A stretch of DNA of 64,000 nt from Polytrichum commune. Its lineage: Eukaryota; Streptophyta; Polytrichopsida; Polytrichales; Polytrichaceae. Of this stretch, positions 1 to 12,175 are shown piece by piece. Position numbers and translations under genes: made by a program. The notes under the pieces were generated by a model. That model saw only the letters and a program-made list of their open reading frames with translations. It ran no database searches and was not told the DNA's origin. The DNA lies in contig OX485808.1 in NCBI GenBank assembly GCA_950295325.1, forward strand, positions 3,538,501 through 3,602,500, read 5' to 3'. Position 1 is the first letter of the stretch; the number at the start of each line of letters is the position of its first letter.

Positions 1-534
1 AAAATGCAGAAATGTCCAAAGTCCGTCCTCTCGGCCTTCACACTAGAGGCTGAAGTCCAAAGGACGTCGCCTTCAAAGGAGCCTAGGTGGCAGCACTTTT
101 AGGAAGTTATGGCGCCAAGAGTTCAGCCTCTCGAGCAAAGTTTGGGTCGAGTAAAATGCTCGACCCAAACTTCCATCGAGAGGCCGAACTTCTTTTTCAT
201 TAAAATATCAATCATTGACAAGATCTTGACCATTAGATTGGAGGGGTTATTTTGAGCAAGGAAGAAAGTGGGATGCTCCTTTGGGTTTGGACTTTGGGCT
301 CGGCCCTTGGAGGCTTCACACTATGGCCGTCCAAGTCGAGAGGCCGTGGGAGTTCATGGCCAAAGGTTAGGACTTTGGGCTTAGTCTTTGGAGGCTTCAC
401 ACTATGCCCGGCCAAAGGCTCCACTTACTATATTTTATTGATTATTTTCAGCTCATTTCTTTGGACTCTCAACAAAGTTTGGCCACTCAATCCCACGGCC
501 TCTCGACTTGGACGGCCATAGTGTGAACCGGCCC
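1..534. mobile_element. Non-autonomous PIF/Harbinger element, left end outside window
   Basis: The right terminal inverted repeat ends at 534 and is the reverse complement of GGGCCGGTTCACACTATGG, the left terminus of the larger element at 28668. It is followed by TTA (535-537), a TWA target duplication typical of PIF/Harbinger. Bases 1 to about 210 are nearly identical to 28723-28930, so this is a deletion derivative of the same family. By that alignment about 55 bp of the left end lie outside the window. The inside carries two more copies of a TTCACACTATGSCC motif near 308 and 398, so the terminal motif has been duplicated internally. It has no transposase. Confidence 0.85.
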
Positions 535-537
535 TTA

Positions 538-2807
538 GTTACGGATTGGCCGGGGTTGAAGACTTTAGGTCAATTGTCGATGAGTTGAGAGGGCTCTTAT
601 GGAATACACTATAAATTAGTAAAGAAAATCTGAAAGAAATCAACATGTAACTGGTTGGGACTTGGCAACACTAACTAGGATCTTCATTACTGTGAGCTGT
701 ACGAAGCAATACTATGGATTTGTGGTTGCCTTAGTGAGGTAGATGGTGTTAGAACTGTCGCCTAAACGATGAGTGTATATACTACTATTAGATCAATTTT
801 TTGATGTTTCTCTTTCGCAAGTAACAAGAGATTTAAACGCACCCAACGGTTCAAAGTTTGATTGGTAGATGTGTGAGTACTAGCATGAGAGCATGATGTT
901 AAGGTGGTGGATATCATTGTGTACTTAATGTGTAAGATGTTATAGGTTTGGGATTTGGTTCCAGCACCATCTACCTCGAGTGAAGTTGAAAATGCCCATA
1001 TTTGGCTGGGATCGAGACTCCCTTCAAATTTAAGCTACATTGTGTTTATAAGAAACGAGTGAGGTGGTGTTTGATGCTCACAATGTTTGATTGCATTACC
1101 TACATTTGTTACGGTAAACAATGCAAGGAAATGTATGGTTTGACTTCTAGTGGGCAACCCTACAGTGTGGCCCACGATATAGAACACCACGAATGGAAAC
1201 TAATGTACAACTACGCACATGGAGTTCAGTGGGCCATGGTACCGGAGAAGAGAATCACAACGTCTTCTGGCCTTTTGACACCCGTTGTTATTAAAGTGTC
1301 AGCATGAAGAGCATGGAAAACCCTAACCGTGCTGACTAACATTACGTCAATGTTACGATTATGGTCGTGTTTAAAACTATGAATCGATAAATACTATGCA
1401 CCCACTATGTTATTCTCGATGTTGTTAGTGTGGCCCCACAATACTAACCACCATTATTGGAGTACATAGCTTTTGTCCGGTGTCGAGCATTTTGTGGGGT
1501 TTTATCTAGCCTTGACATAGGGAAGTTGGTCCTTACTTTCTCCACACGGTTGTTTCGAGCTCAGTGCCATGACACTTGCTTTTGAGCGCAAATCACGACT
1601 AAGGAAGACGAAAGGCTTTGCGGAACCACTTACGGCCCAAAAAGAGCACGAAACACTTGGCCTACCTAGGCTTCCTTGTCTCCCTATCTTCATTCTCAAC
1701 CTTTTACATCCCTCATGGCCCATGGGCCTCCAACTTTTGGATTAAAGCGCACTTTGTTGTTCCCCCATTTCGTTTCTTGGTAAAGTATAGGGACAAAGGA
1801 GTAAAGCACGTTCACAACCAAGATGGATCTAACATAGGCATTAAAATTTTGTAAGGGAACATTCATATCAACCAATTTGGAAGTTAGACCCCCTTGTCCA
1901 TTTAAGGTTTAATTCAAACTTGGCCTACCGAGCTAAGAAGCTTGAAAGACTTATGGTCATGTAATTTCCTACAATGATACAAGGCCATGACGGTCATGTG
2001 CCTTGCTTAGACCATGCTCACCCTAGGATCAGCGACTGGCCCACAAAAGGGGGGAAGTTTCCATCTCGATAGGATTGTTTTGTCTTGTACGCAGTGACAT
2101 ATGTCTCGGTTATCTTGTGAGAGAAGCAGTTGGTAAATGTAAAGGGTAACCCACAAGGCTTGCCATCACCGACATTTGCTTAGAAATGTGCATATGTGTG
2201 TATGTGTGTGTTTGTGTATGTATGTATGTATCATGGTTGCACTGTAAGTTGAAGGTGAGAACGTAGTTGACACTTATCATTCAATTTCTTCTACATTGAT
2301 ACGTGCAATTAGGTTTCGTCTTTACCAAGCAAACTACCACAGACCAAAATCAGATCACAAAAACTTATAACTATGTGTAATCATTCGTACAACAATCATA
2401 ATAAAATGATAATTTGATCCCTTATGATAGTAAACATTCAAAACAATGCAAAATGTTGATAAATTAGTATGGGGAAAACCTAATTGCACATATTAGTGTA
2501 GTTGATGTGGCCGTTAAATAAACACCATGTACGGTCCTTTCAATCACAATGAATCCTCTACATTTGGATGGCCAAAGTGGTATCAACTGGAGACACCTAC
2601 AAGCACTACAAACCATGCAACAACACCTAAAGTAAGTGGGCCTAAAATACGTTCACTTGAAGTTGTGCACCCACTTTTTATAGGGTTCCTAGCACAAAAT
2701 TAGGGCATGATGATCACCAAGTCCAAATCATGCCCGTTGCCATTTTCCTCAATGTTTGGAGCTCATGTGTACATTTTATTCGTTATCAAAGGGAAGATCT
2801 CGTTCTT
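538..2807. other. Intergenic, no gene recognised
   Basis: Only short open frames with no recognisable domain occur. The longest (about 1002-1307, +) opens at TTG and resembles no family I know. A short TG-rich stretch lies near 2185-2230. Confidence 0.5.
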
Positions 2808-2985
2808 ATTAAATGGTCATATATGTTTCTCCACATATGTTGACTATGGAACCTAGGATAGTTAACCAACTTTGAGCACGTAGTCTAGTCTCTTTGAAAC
2901 ACAAGTTTTTCTAGCGTTTGTTTTTAGGTTCACACATGACCACGCATCACTCAAATATAAGTGTTTGTTTAAGATGGGCAATTGA
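2808..2985 (+). repeat. Dispersed short repeat M3, copy a
   Basis: This is a segment of about 180 bp that recurs at least seven times in the window. Others are near 6.15, 22.26, 37.69, 41.89, 47.10 and 47.86 kb. Shared blocks include a GGTCATAT start, GTTGACTATGGAACCTAGG and a CTCAAATATAAGTG-like end. The strand is given relative to the copy at 47.10 kb. I found no clear terminal inverted repeat or protein, so class (MITE or SINE) is undecided. Confidence 0.65.
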
Positions 2986-3284
2986 ATTAGGCTCATGTAC
3001 CTCACATATTACAACCCTTGGATCACTCTTTACCCTCATTGTAAAGAAAAGGCAACTCGAACCAAAACCCCTCGCAACAAACAAACCAAAACCAACAACA
3101 ACAAAACACCATCAACACACGGTTCAACTCCCCTTTCCCTTTACTTAATTTTTGGGAGAAGCAAATATACAAGTTTTTGAGCCCGTGACCACCAATAAAC
3201 CGCATACTAGGAGGTGTACCAATTCATATACACATCTTGGAAAGGGTTTTTCTTTTTTCTTTCTTTTTTTCCATGTTTTTTTTT

Positions 3285-3401
3285 GGGGGGGGGGGGGGCG
3301 GGAGAGGGCTCACATACATTTACGAATACCGGTTTCAAAACATAGCAGGTGAACCGGGGTTTTCAAACATGTGTGAACCCCCTCTCCCCCCCCCCCCCCC
3401 C
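3285..3401. repeat. Foldback element with poly-G and poly-C ends
   Basis: A run of 14 G (3285-3298) and a run of 16 C (3386-3401) bound an imperfect palindrome. The left arm reads GGGAGAGGGCTCACATA. The right arm, reverse-complemented, reads GGAGAGGGGGTTCACACATG. The flanks continue the palindrome as poly-T and poly-A. A CA microsatellite follows at about 3410-3436. Confidence 0.6.
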
Positions 3402-3501
3402 AAAAAAAACACACACACACACACACACACACACATTGTGATCTTGTCTATCCACCAAAAATCAACACAAAAAATCCGCAAAAAACCCCCAACCCTCATG
3501 G

Positions 3502-3890
3502 TAACTACATTAAATGTTGTATGTAGTGTCATAATGTATATTATGTCATCGTGGTAAATTTTATAATGGCACTTCTTATGAAGAAGTTCACAAGTGTTGT
3601 CACCCCAACTTACTCGTAGCTCATCCACATGCCAATCGAAACAAAGTTTGGTGTATTTTATTATTTAACATTCTTGTAATAAAATATGGTTATGGATGAT
3701 TGAAATTTTGATGAAAAAAATCACTTAGTTAGCAACAATAATTGCAACATTGTAAATAATATCCACAAAAATTAAAAGGAATGACAAACAATGTCAAGTT
3801 TACGTTTAGCGTTTGTGTCATTATACGGGTTGAAGTATTGAGCAAGACGATTAGAATCAGTGACACTAAATACAATGTTTAGTGTGGTAA
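3502..3890. mobile_element. MITE with CACTA-like, self-palindromic ends (copy 1)
   Basis: The left end is an ACTACATTAAAT block followed by a TAGTGTCA block. The right end is TGACACTAAATACAATGTTTAGTGTGG, its inverted counterpart. The interior matches the element at 18282-18660 in opposite orientation, including a GAGCAAGACGATTAGAAT-like block. There is no coding capacity. CACTACA-type ends suggest a CACTA-derived MITE; this is an inference. Confidence 0.6.
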
Positions 3891-5074
3891 TTTTTTCGCA
3901 CTTATGTTAGAGCCCCACCTTTGTTAGGGGGCAATAGCATGTATGCCAAGAGGCTCTTCGTTTATCCTTCCTTTAAAAGGAGTCGGCATATCTATCTATC
4001 TATCTAACTAACTAACTAATTGATTTCTATATGATTTGACTATAAATAAGTTTTGTAGCAAGCATAGTCATATGTTGATTTCCGTTTCATTTATGATGCA
4101 CAAAAATGCTTGGGAGAAAGAGTGACGTATGACTACATTATCATGACTTGTGATTTTTTAATGATATAAATGACTCAAAAGCGGTTCTTGTTTTCTTAAC
4201 ATGTTCCATAAACATCAACTTTGTTGGACGTGAACATGGAAACGTGAGGCCCAAGATTACAAACTTAATTAAAATGTAGTGCTCCTTTGCCATGGGATGT
4301 GGATCACATGCTAAATGAAATAGACTAAATATATGGTTGTGGTTTTTAACATGTCATAGTCTCTTGTAATTCCACTACGTCCACATCATAGACTCGTAGT
4401 TCTTATGTTGAAAAGGCTCCTATAAGTCATGGAAATATTGTTCACTAAGTTGGTCACATAGAATTTCCAAGGATGACATGGACATTTGTCTAAGTGTAAA
4501 CCCGACTTAGACAACGACCTATTTCTCGGCCAATTCTTACTTCAATTATCAAGCGGTCCTTTGCTATGATATTTATATAAGGTCGAGCTATCTATAACTG
4601 ATAAAGTAAGAGAGTTTGCATCTGTTTAGGAGGAGTGCTAGTGGGGAATTATTTTTCTTGCGGAGAGAAACAAATTCTAACGAGAACGCAAATACAAAAA
4701 TAAAAATAAAAAGTTTTTCATGAATGTGGAAAGTGTCACAAATTTCGAAGCAATGAAATTAGGGTTACGTATAGTTGATGTATAGGTTATTTCATAACTG
4801 CTCATGTGAATGTTAATGTTTGGTTACGATAATTGTCAAACCTCTTATGAGGGTAATCAATCATAATCCACCACCACACAACCCTTGACTTCATTTGCCT
4901 AAAAATATATAAATCTCATCCATGTCAACATTACGTGACCCTAGTGAGTGGTGAAATGGACATGGTCGACTATGGAAGCCTCAACCTTAGGCCATCATGC
5001 ATGTCACATTACGATGGAGGGGCATAGGTATGATGCAAAAGCTTTTGAAACCTTGCATGGTAGAGTTGAACCAC
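3891..5074. other. Intergenic with tetranucleotide microsatellites
   Basis: Tandem TATC and TAAC runs lie at about 3986-4017. No gene is recognised in the rest. Confidence 0.5.
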
Positions 5075-5600
5075 CTAATCCCGATCAGGGCCCCATTGGG
5101 AATCTATAGTGTGACATAATTTTGATCATGTTGGGACTAATTTCAGTAAAATAAACTAAAATCGTGGGTGGTTAAAATAAGGTTCCATGTTTCAAGGTTT
5201 CTTAGGATTAGTTTCCATGTACACCACTCACCCACTAGATGCTAGCGGGTGAAATTTACATTTCCACTAGAATCTGGTGGGCAAATCGGCCTACGTGGAA
5301 ACTCACCCTAATTTTTCAACTTCAGTTATGGTGACACTAGAGAATCGATAGTTTGTGACACATGTCCCGGTTTTGGGTGCTAAAGTGAGGAGGAATTCAT
5401 CTCGAAATGAGCGGATATGGCATACTCTAGACATTGGTAATGTGTTTGGACCAACTTTTGGCTTCAAAAATTCACAGTAATTTCACTTCTAGGAATAAAA
5501 TTACCAATAAAATTGCAATCCTCTTGATTTCTATCTTGCTACACAAGAAAATTTTACATTGCCTCAAACTTCTCCACATGTGGTGCAAGAACTCTAGAGT
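5075..5600 (+). repeat. Dispersed repeat R2, copy a (inverted partner at 8.6 kb)
   Basis: Blocks such as CCCCATTGGGAATCTAT, AATTTTGATCATGTTGGG and CCAACTTTTGGCTTCAAA recur in the same order, reverse-complemented, at 8565-8945. The two copies form an inverted pair about 3 kb apart. I see no protein. Confidence 0.6.
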
Positions 5601-6144
5601 GATCGGTTATGGGCGCTTCTACTCTACCACACGAACCTTCCCACACCTTGAGTTCCATTGTGTACTCCCTTACAAAAAAAAACTTCCCGAAAACTTGGGG
5701 AAATGTTTTCTTGCATGTTGGGTATTTCATCCACTTCAGGAGGTTGCCCGCCTCCTCAAATTTTGGGCCATTCATGAAGCATGTTTATGGGACCTTGTAT
5801 AGAATGGCACATTGTCTTCTCTATGAAAAAAGCTTGTTAGTTGTCGAACTCAAAGGGGGTTCATGACTGATGATTACCATGGAGGGCTCTCTATTTCCAG
5901 AAAATCAAATAAAAATAAAAATAAAAATTTGTCTAAGTTTTGCCACGTGTCAATAGTACACTAGTAGATACCCTCTTGAATCCCACATGGGAACTACATG
6001 CCAACACTAGTAAAGATGAAGTGGACCCTCCATGGTATATCTAGATTGTTAAAGTCACCAAAAGTGGGGACTAACTCAAGTTTTTGGAAGTAATTTCTCA
6101 TAATTCAGTGGACACCTTTATGTAAGCTTTTTAAAATCTACAGA

Positions 6145-6300
6145 GGTATGTTTGAGTGGTGTGTGGATAGGTGTGGATTGAAGAACGGACACCTAAAGGA
6201 CACGAGTTTAATGAGATTTGGACTACGTGCTTAAACAATGGTAACCATTCTAGGCTTAGTAGTCAACATAATAGGGTGACCTATCCGGTCATTAAAACGA
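6145..6300 (-). repeat. Dispersed short repeat M3, copy b
   Basis: Reverse-orientation copy of the M3 family (TTTGAGTGGTGTGTGGATAGG, then a TTTGGACTACGTGCT block, then CCATTCTAGGCTTAGTAGTC). Confidence 0.6.
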
Positions 6301-8564
6301 TGTTGTTATGAGTTCCGAGGAAGAGTCAAAGGCTCTTGGTAGACTTCCATGCATTGGGAGTTAGGGGGGAGTGGGGGAACCCGTGAGAAAGTAGGCATGT
6401 CTTGTTGTCATACATGCAAGTTTGAATGTGAAGTCCATAAATTGCAACTTCTTCTTACAATTTGTGTCGGCCATCGATTCTTGTCCTCCATATGAAAACA
6501 AACACACCTCAATATGCATGTTTTTTAGGGGGGGGGGGGGGGTAAGGGGGGTGCTAACAAAGAAAAGACCGGTCTTCTCACAAAGTCCAAGTTATGTGTG
6601 CCCCATGTAGGGGATTTTAAGCTTCTTAACAATAAGAAGTGGTCCAAGTTCTAGAAGGAGAGCACATTGGTTGGAAAGCTTGGAGGAGCTTCTTTGCAAT
6701 TCCTTGATGAGTACTCCACTCCTTAACTCCTTGATGAGTACCCTACTCCTAAGTAGTATAAATTTACACTTGAAAGTTTTGCATATTTCATAACATGCCT
6801 AAGCAACTAGATGATGGTCCCGTTCCAAAGAAAGAAGCTACAATTAAAAATCCCTAAGCCATCAATCAAATAATGGTATATAGCCCATGCGCTCCCCATA
6901 AGTGGGGAGTTCCATAATCAAAGGAGAATATTCTCAACAGATACTTGCTCCCATCGAACGCAGTCAATGAGTTCATTAATGTTGTGTTCATAACCCATGG
7001 GTAAGTAAGGGCATGTTTAGACTTGGGGCCAAGGCCATTGGGAACGAAGGCCAATATGTCCCATGTGGCATGCAAATGGGCCCCCAAGGCCATTAATAAG
7101 ACAGTATCCTAACTCCATTCATTGCTTTCATGTGTAAACCTATTTAGGTGGGGTTGGGGCCATTTGGAGGCTGCAATTATGAGAGGCTTATCCACGTACC
7201 AATGTACTCATGAACTATTCTATGGATAATGATTAAAGTATAATAAATTTAGAATTTCTCCCCTCCTATTCAATGCTCAAAGAATAAACTACTACAAGCA
7301 AATAAAAGCTCTGACAATGGCCTCAACTAGAGGGAAAGAGTCCACAAGGTTGGGAGCTCTCTTTTCCAAGGCTTGAGGCCATTGTCATGATGAATAAAAT
7401 AATTTATTTGTTAATTGGCCCCAACTCATGGTGTAAACTTGAAGAGGCGAGTCCCGACCTCTTTACCAATAAGAGGAGTGGATTTCTTGCACCCCAGCTC
7501 ATTTTTGAGCCATGACTCCAAGTCTAAATCCGCCCTAAACTCATTTGTTGTACTCTTTACAACATTTTTATTTTATTCTTCCATTTATATAAATCAAAGG
7601 GAGGCCAAAGCTAGATATCTTGTTCTTTGAGTTGACAACCACCAGTCTTACCAATATATAAAAAAAATATTACTCCTTGTAAGTTTATGTATATATATAT
7701 ATAAAACACTAAAATCAATGTCACATTTTGAGTATGTTTATTTTATAATAGTTTAGTTAATGCCTTCTACTCTCACAAGTGTGAAGAAATGAAATTAGGT
7801 GTAAATAACCGTAATTGAAGGTTATTGAGGGCAAGGCCTAGGTTTCTACAAGTATTCATACACATTCAAACTAATCAAGCCCAACTAAGTGCAAATAAGT
7901 GCATTAAACCTAATTTAGCGTACTGAAGCCTAAACAAGTGTAAATAAGATCATCTTTTCTCATATCAGAATTAAAGCATGATGAATTCAAGTAAGCACAT
8001 TTTATGATTAATTTTTAAATTCGTTTTTTAACTATAATTTTTTACTTAAATGGACATAATTAGGATGAATTAGGTTCATCATGCTTGATTGGGATTAATA
8101 AGCTTAATTAAATTAATCACACTAATTTTAGTTTCATTTTAGACTGACAAGACCCTCTCAAATGGTAAGTCACAAAAAAATGAGAACCTTAATGCTAATG
8201 AGGGTTTTGTAAATATTTTAGACTCCCAAGTTGGATACATGCTTTATTGGCAATTTGGCTTCAAAAATGAAATCCTAGTCAACTGTTTATTTACTAAGTG
8301 AAAGCGAACACACAAATTGGATATTGGACCTTGGAGATGAAGCGCACTCAATATGGGTTATATGGACAAGCAACCTTGAAGAAAGCAAGGGCAATTTTTT
8401 TTTGAAGTCAAGCATAATGGACACCAATTTTTGGTCAGGATCTGAAATTTTCATATTTGTTTTTGGGGGTTGCTGAGGGTGTTAGGTCGTGGGCCCCAGA
8501 CCCTATCCACCTCCCCCTAGAACTTCATAGGGGGGGGGTAGCATCCACCCACTAGTAGGACTAT
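6301..8564. other. Intergenic, AT-rich, no gene recognised
   Basis: It contains a run of 15 G at 6528-6542 flanked by TTTTTTA, like the ends of the poly-G-bounded elements elsewhere. I could not find its partner terminus. The rest has only short open frames without recognisable domains. Confidence 0.45.
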
Positions 8565-8945
8565 TTAGAAAGAGGCGCTCATAAAGAAAAATTCTATAAA
8601 TATGGAAAGTACGAGACAATGCGAATTTGTCCCATGTAGGAAGATAGAAATTAGGAGGACTACAAATATCAACATTTTATTTCTTAGATTGAAATTACTG
8701 TGAATATTTAAAGCCAAAAGTTGGCCCGAACATATTGTATTACCAATGTTTAGTGTCTGCCATAACCGCTCATTCCTCATCACTTCAACATCTCAACACC
8801 AAAACATGTGTCATGACATTATTGGTTCTAGCTTGATCAAAATTCAGTCCCATCCTGATCAAACCCAACCTGATCAAAATTCCAACACCAAATAGATTGC
8901 CAATGGGGTCCTCATTGGGAATAGGTCGCTACTATAGTGTAGGTT
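8565..8945 (-). repeat. Dispersed repeat R2, copy b
   Basis: Reverse-complement match to 5075-5600. Shared blocks include AGCCAAAAGTTGGCC, ATTACCAATGTTTAGTGT and ACCGCTCATTCC. Confidence 0.6.
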
Positions 8946-9555
8946 GCATGCAGTGCAAGCTGAGTCCAGAGTGGTGGACTAATAACTTCTTAACATAGAA
9001 AGTGCTTGGGTTGGAAAAGAAATGACATGACAAAACAAGGCGGGTCAGGGCCAATAGGAAGAGGCCATCTGGCACATCCAAAACAACAAAGGAAATGAGA
9101 TGATGGGGCCCACCCAGTGAATGGGATGCAGAGGCTGCCAAGTGGAGAGTGCAAAAACAAGAGCAATCTCGAAGACTGAGGGCCCGCCAAGTGTAGGGCC
9201 CATGCGGTGACAAAACAAAATTTCTTGCATCAAAGTAGGAGGAGTAATTAACCCAAACATGATGGGATGATGTAGAGCACCATGGCTAGATGGAAGCATG
9301 GCATCGACCTATTTTATGACCTCGAATTTGACTAGTTTTGGAGTATTAGGCTTCGGAAATGGCGTCAAAAACCCTAAATTAGTCCAGGAGTTCCTGAAAT
9401 GATGATGAACTCCAATGTATGGGGCAAGTCGGATTGAATAGAGTGTTTGTTCGTAAAACATTTGTGGCCACGTCATCATGGACGATGGTGTTCGATGTAG
9501 AGCTACTCCACCCTTTGGAAGGAGGAGACACTGTGGTAATAACCAATTGCCAGTA
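8946..9555. other. Intergenic, no gene recognised
   Basis: Overlapping minus-strand open frames at about 8.93-9.30 kb have no recognisable domain and read in several frames, which argues against coding. Confidence 0.4.
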
Positions 9556-9596
9556 ACAGTAACTACACTAAATATGATATTTAGTGTCATCGCGGT
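9556..9596. repeat. Solo end of the CACTA-like MITE family
   Basis: The block ACTACACTAAATATGATATT followed by TAGTGTCA matches the termini of the elements at 3502 and 18282, but no second end follows. It abuts the presumed 3' end of the decayed minus-strand LINE. Confidence 0.45.
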
Positions 9597-10727
9597 ATTT
9601 GCGTTTGGTGGTTTGCATATAGGCCGTGTTTTTGAAGGGCAAGCTTCTCTACCGAAGAAAAGTTGTTTTCGGGTGTGGCCCATATATTGTCCCGATTGGA
9701 ATTCGAATAGGCATGTCTTTTGTTTGTATGTAACAATGGGGTTTTTTCATAAAACAATTGACAGTGCTTTGTGTTTATCCTTGTTTTCAAGCCATTTGTG
9801 GAGACAATGTGTTCGATCTGCTATAGATGTTAGGTTGTGTCTTTTGTCATGTTTGAAGATGTGGTTTCTAAATGTACAACGGGGCATGTGTTCGATGTTT
9901 CTTGCATTGAGTGCCACCATTCTTTTGGAGACAATACGGTGTAGGGTGTGCGGGCTTGTATGGTATAGTAGCATTTTTATGGTCTTCTTTGTGTCCCTGT
10001 TTGGTTAGGTTGTTAGCTTGTTCAACCATCTATGTTGGGGTAGGCTCTGATTTTATAGAGCGTGGTGGTTTTGTGTATGGGATTTTAACATTTTGATCAT
10101 AGATTCAAGGACAAGTTTGTATGGGTGGCTATTATGTATAGTAGAGTGTTTAAATTGAGTGTTCAATAAATACATGACATTAAGGTCTTGTGCAAATGTG
10201 GGTTGGCTCATTATGCTATGTGATGGTGAGAAGTTGAAGGGTGTGGCGTATAGCCATCAATTATGTTCGTATAATGTTTTGTAGCCATGGTATTCTTTGA
10301 GCGATTTTTAGTTTTTTTTTCATGGACATGCATATGCCAAATCATGTTTTTTCACGTTTCCAATGTTCACTTGTTATTTCTTTAGGTGGTTTGAAAGATC
10401 CATCCATATAATAACAAAATTGCAATGGGTCTTTGAGGGGTAGCACCGTTCTAGATTGGAGATCGGTGAGGTATTTAACATAGGGGTGTTTTGGTGGAAG
10501 GGGGGGGGGGGTATGTGGTTCTGACCATTTTTTGCTACAGTTCACTCAAATGTCTAGTGGTGTAGGCAGTGTGGGGATTTGTGTATTGTACAATAGCATT
10601 GGGAAGTGTGTATTGCAAGAGTTTGAGGGGGTTGCTTTTGAAGATTCTATATTTTGTATCTTTAGTATAACCATACTAATTATGTTTTAAAAGGTTGGGT
10701 AGGAGGTTCGAGGTTGATTTAGTGTTG

Positions 10728-12175
10728 AGTGTTTTTTTCTTTTTCTTTTTGGTTTGTTTTTTGGCACAAATTGAAGATAATCAATTGCAAAAGGAACCAA
10801 AGTACAACCATCCCAGATGAAACAATGCAAAAGCGAGGGGAGATCAAGAAATAATGCCCATATGAGGGCTAACCTTCCACGTGACCTTTAAGTTGCTTCA
10901 GGTCACAATGAAGCCTTTGAAGCCCCCCCTCCCAAATCGAGTCAATTTTTTTAAGAATATCTTGGTAGGCAACGTTCATAGTGTTTTCCAAATATGCAAG
11001 GCGTCCCAAATGACTTGTTGTGTTTTCTCAATGGACCATTACAACGCATTAAACACCATGTCATTTCAGTGGCACCATTCCACGGAAGACCACTCCTTAA
11101 GAAGAACCAAATGTAGTTGACCGTTTCAATGTTTTGCACAAAGGTTGGTAAAAAAGGCATTGCATTATAGAGAAGAATTTCCTTGCACCAAGTTTCCCTC
11201 TTTTGGCAAAGAATTGCCACGTGATATTTGCAGTAAACCGCCACCATTGTTGAGTGAGTGGGCAACTGGAGAACATGTGTTCCATTGATTCCATCGACTC
11301 CGGGCCACAGTGAGGGCAACTTTTGTCAATCTTTGCCGATATTTTCATGTGCCACTCATTAACCACCATGGCCTTATGTATGACTGACCAAAGAAAGACA
11401 AATTCTTTTTGTGCCTTAGCTTTGTGCCAAATGATGTTCCACTTAAGGGAGGTGGAGGGAGGAATTTCATTCCGCCATTTATGTGGGATCAACTTCTTGA
11501 GAGCCTCTTGCTTAGTGATTCATTTCCTCCCTTCCTTGGCTGAATAAGCAAAGAAAGGAGTAGCCTTTGGCCACCACCAGCAAGCAGGGTCAAAGAACAA
11601 TTAATTGAGTTTTTTGAAAAACAAATTTACTGGGTTTGGCTACTTCTTCTAGTGAGGCTATCTACCCTTACTCGTGCCATCCATCTTGAGAAGGCCATAC
11701 ACAGTATCTCATTCCTAGTATTTGGCTTCACCTCCGTAAGGGCGAGGTATTGTGATTCAATAGTTTATTTTGGGAAAGTGCTCATAAACTCAACACTAAA
11801 CTGGACCGGACTAGGGCTAAATTCCTTGAGGTAGCCAACGCTAACTACCCACTCTAGCAATGCATCCTCCATGCTCCTATAAATGCCAACCCATTCTTGT
11901 GGAGTGAGTTGAGTAATTTATTGGCTTAACATCTTATTTTGGAATGGTCCGTAGAAGTCCAATAGTTTAATCCAAAAGGCATGGTAAATCTCTTCAAGGG
12001 ATAATTTAACTTTGGCAGCCTTCCAGTTCAGGATCCCATATCTTATGGGGTCCCAAATATCCCGGAAAGTACCTTAATCCTTTCCTATACAAGTGAGGAG
12101 CCCTACTCATGGTGACGCCCAAGTTAAGTGATATTGTTTCCATAGCCATTGTAGAGTCATTTCAGGGATGTTGAC
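10728..12175 (-). mobile_element. L1-type plant LINE fragment nested in the older LINE
   Basis: Base composition changes sharply at both borders. The left border is a T-rich stretch (about 10730-10760), which fits the A-rich 3' tail of a minus-strand retroelement. The minus-strand frame at 11097-11492 reads as a zf-RVT domain, the zinc-binding region at the C terminus of plant L1-clade reverse transcriptases. It has WHKAKAQKEFVFLWSVIH followed by a CPHC...EHMFSSC...WW pattern. The fragment is 5'-truncated, with no reverse transcriptase core seen. It belongs to a different LINE lineage from its host. Confidence 0.65.

Noticed and set aside
3237-3628. Overlapping open frames rich in Gly, Pro and His
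   Set aside because: They are translations of the G, C and CA runs on both strands, not genes.
5075-8945. Single large transposon with R2 as terminal inverted repeats
   Set aside because: R2 ends are ragged, no transposase lies between them and no target duplication is visible. Two inverted copies of a dispersed repeat fit better.
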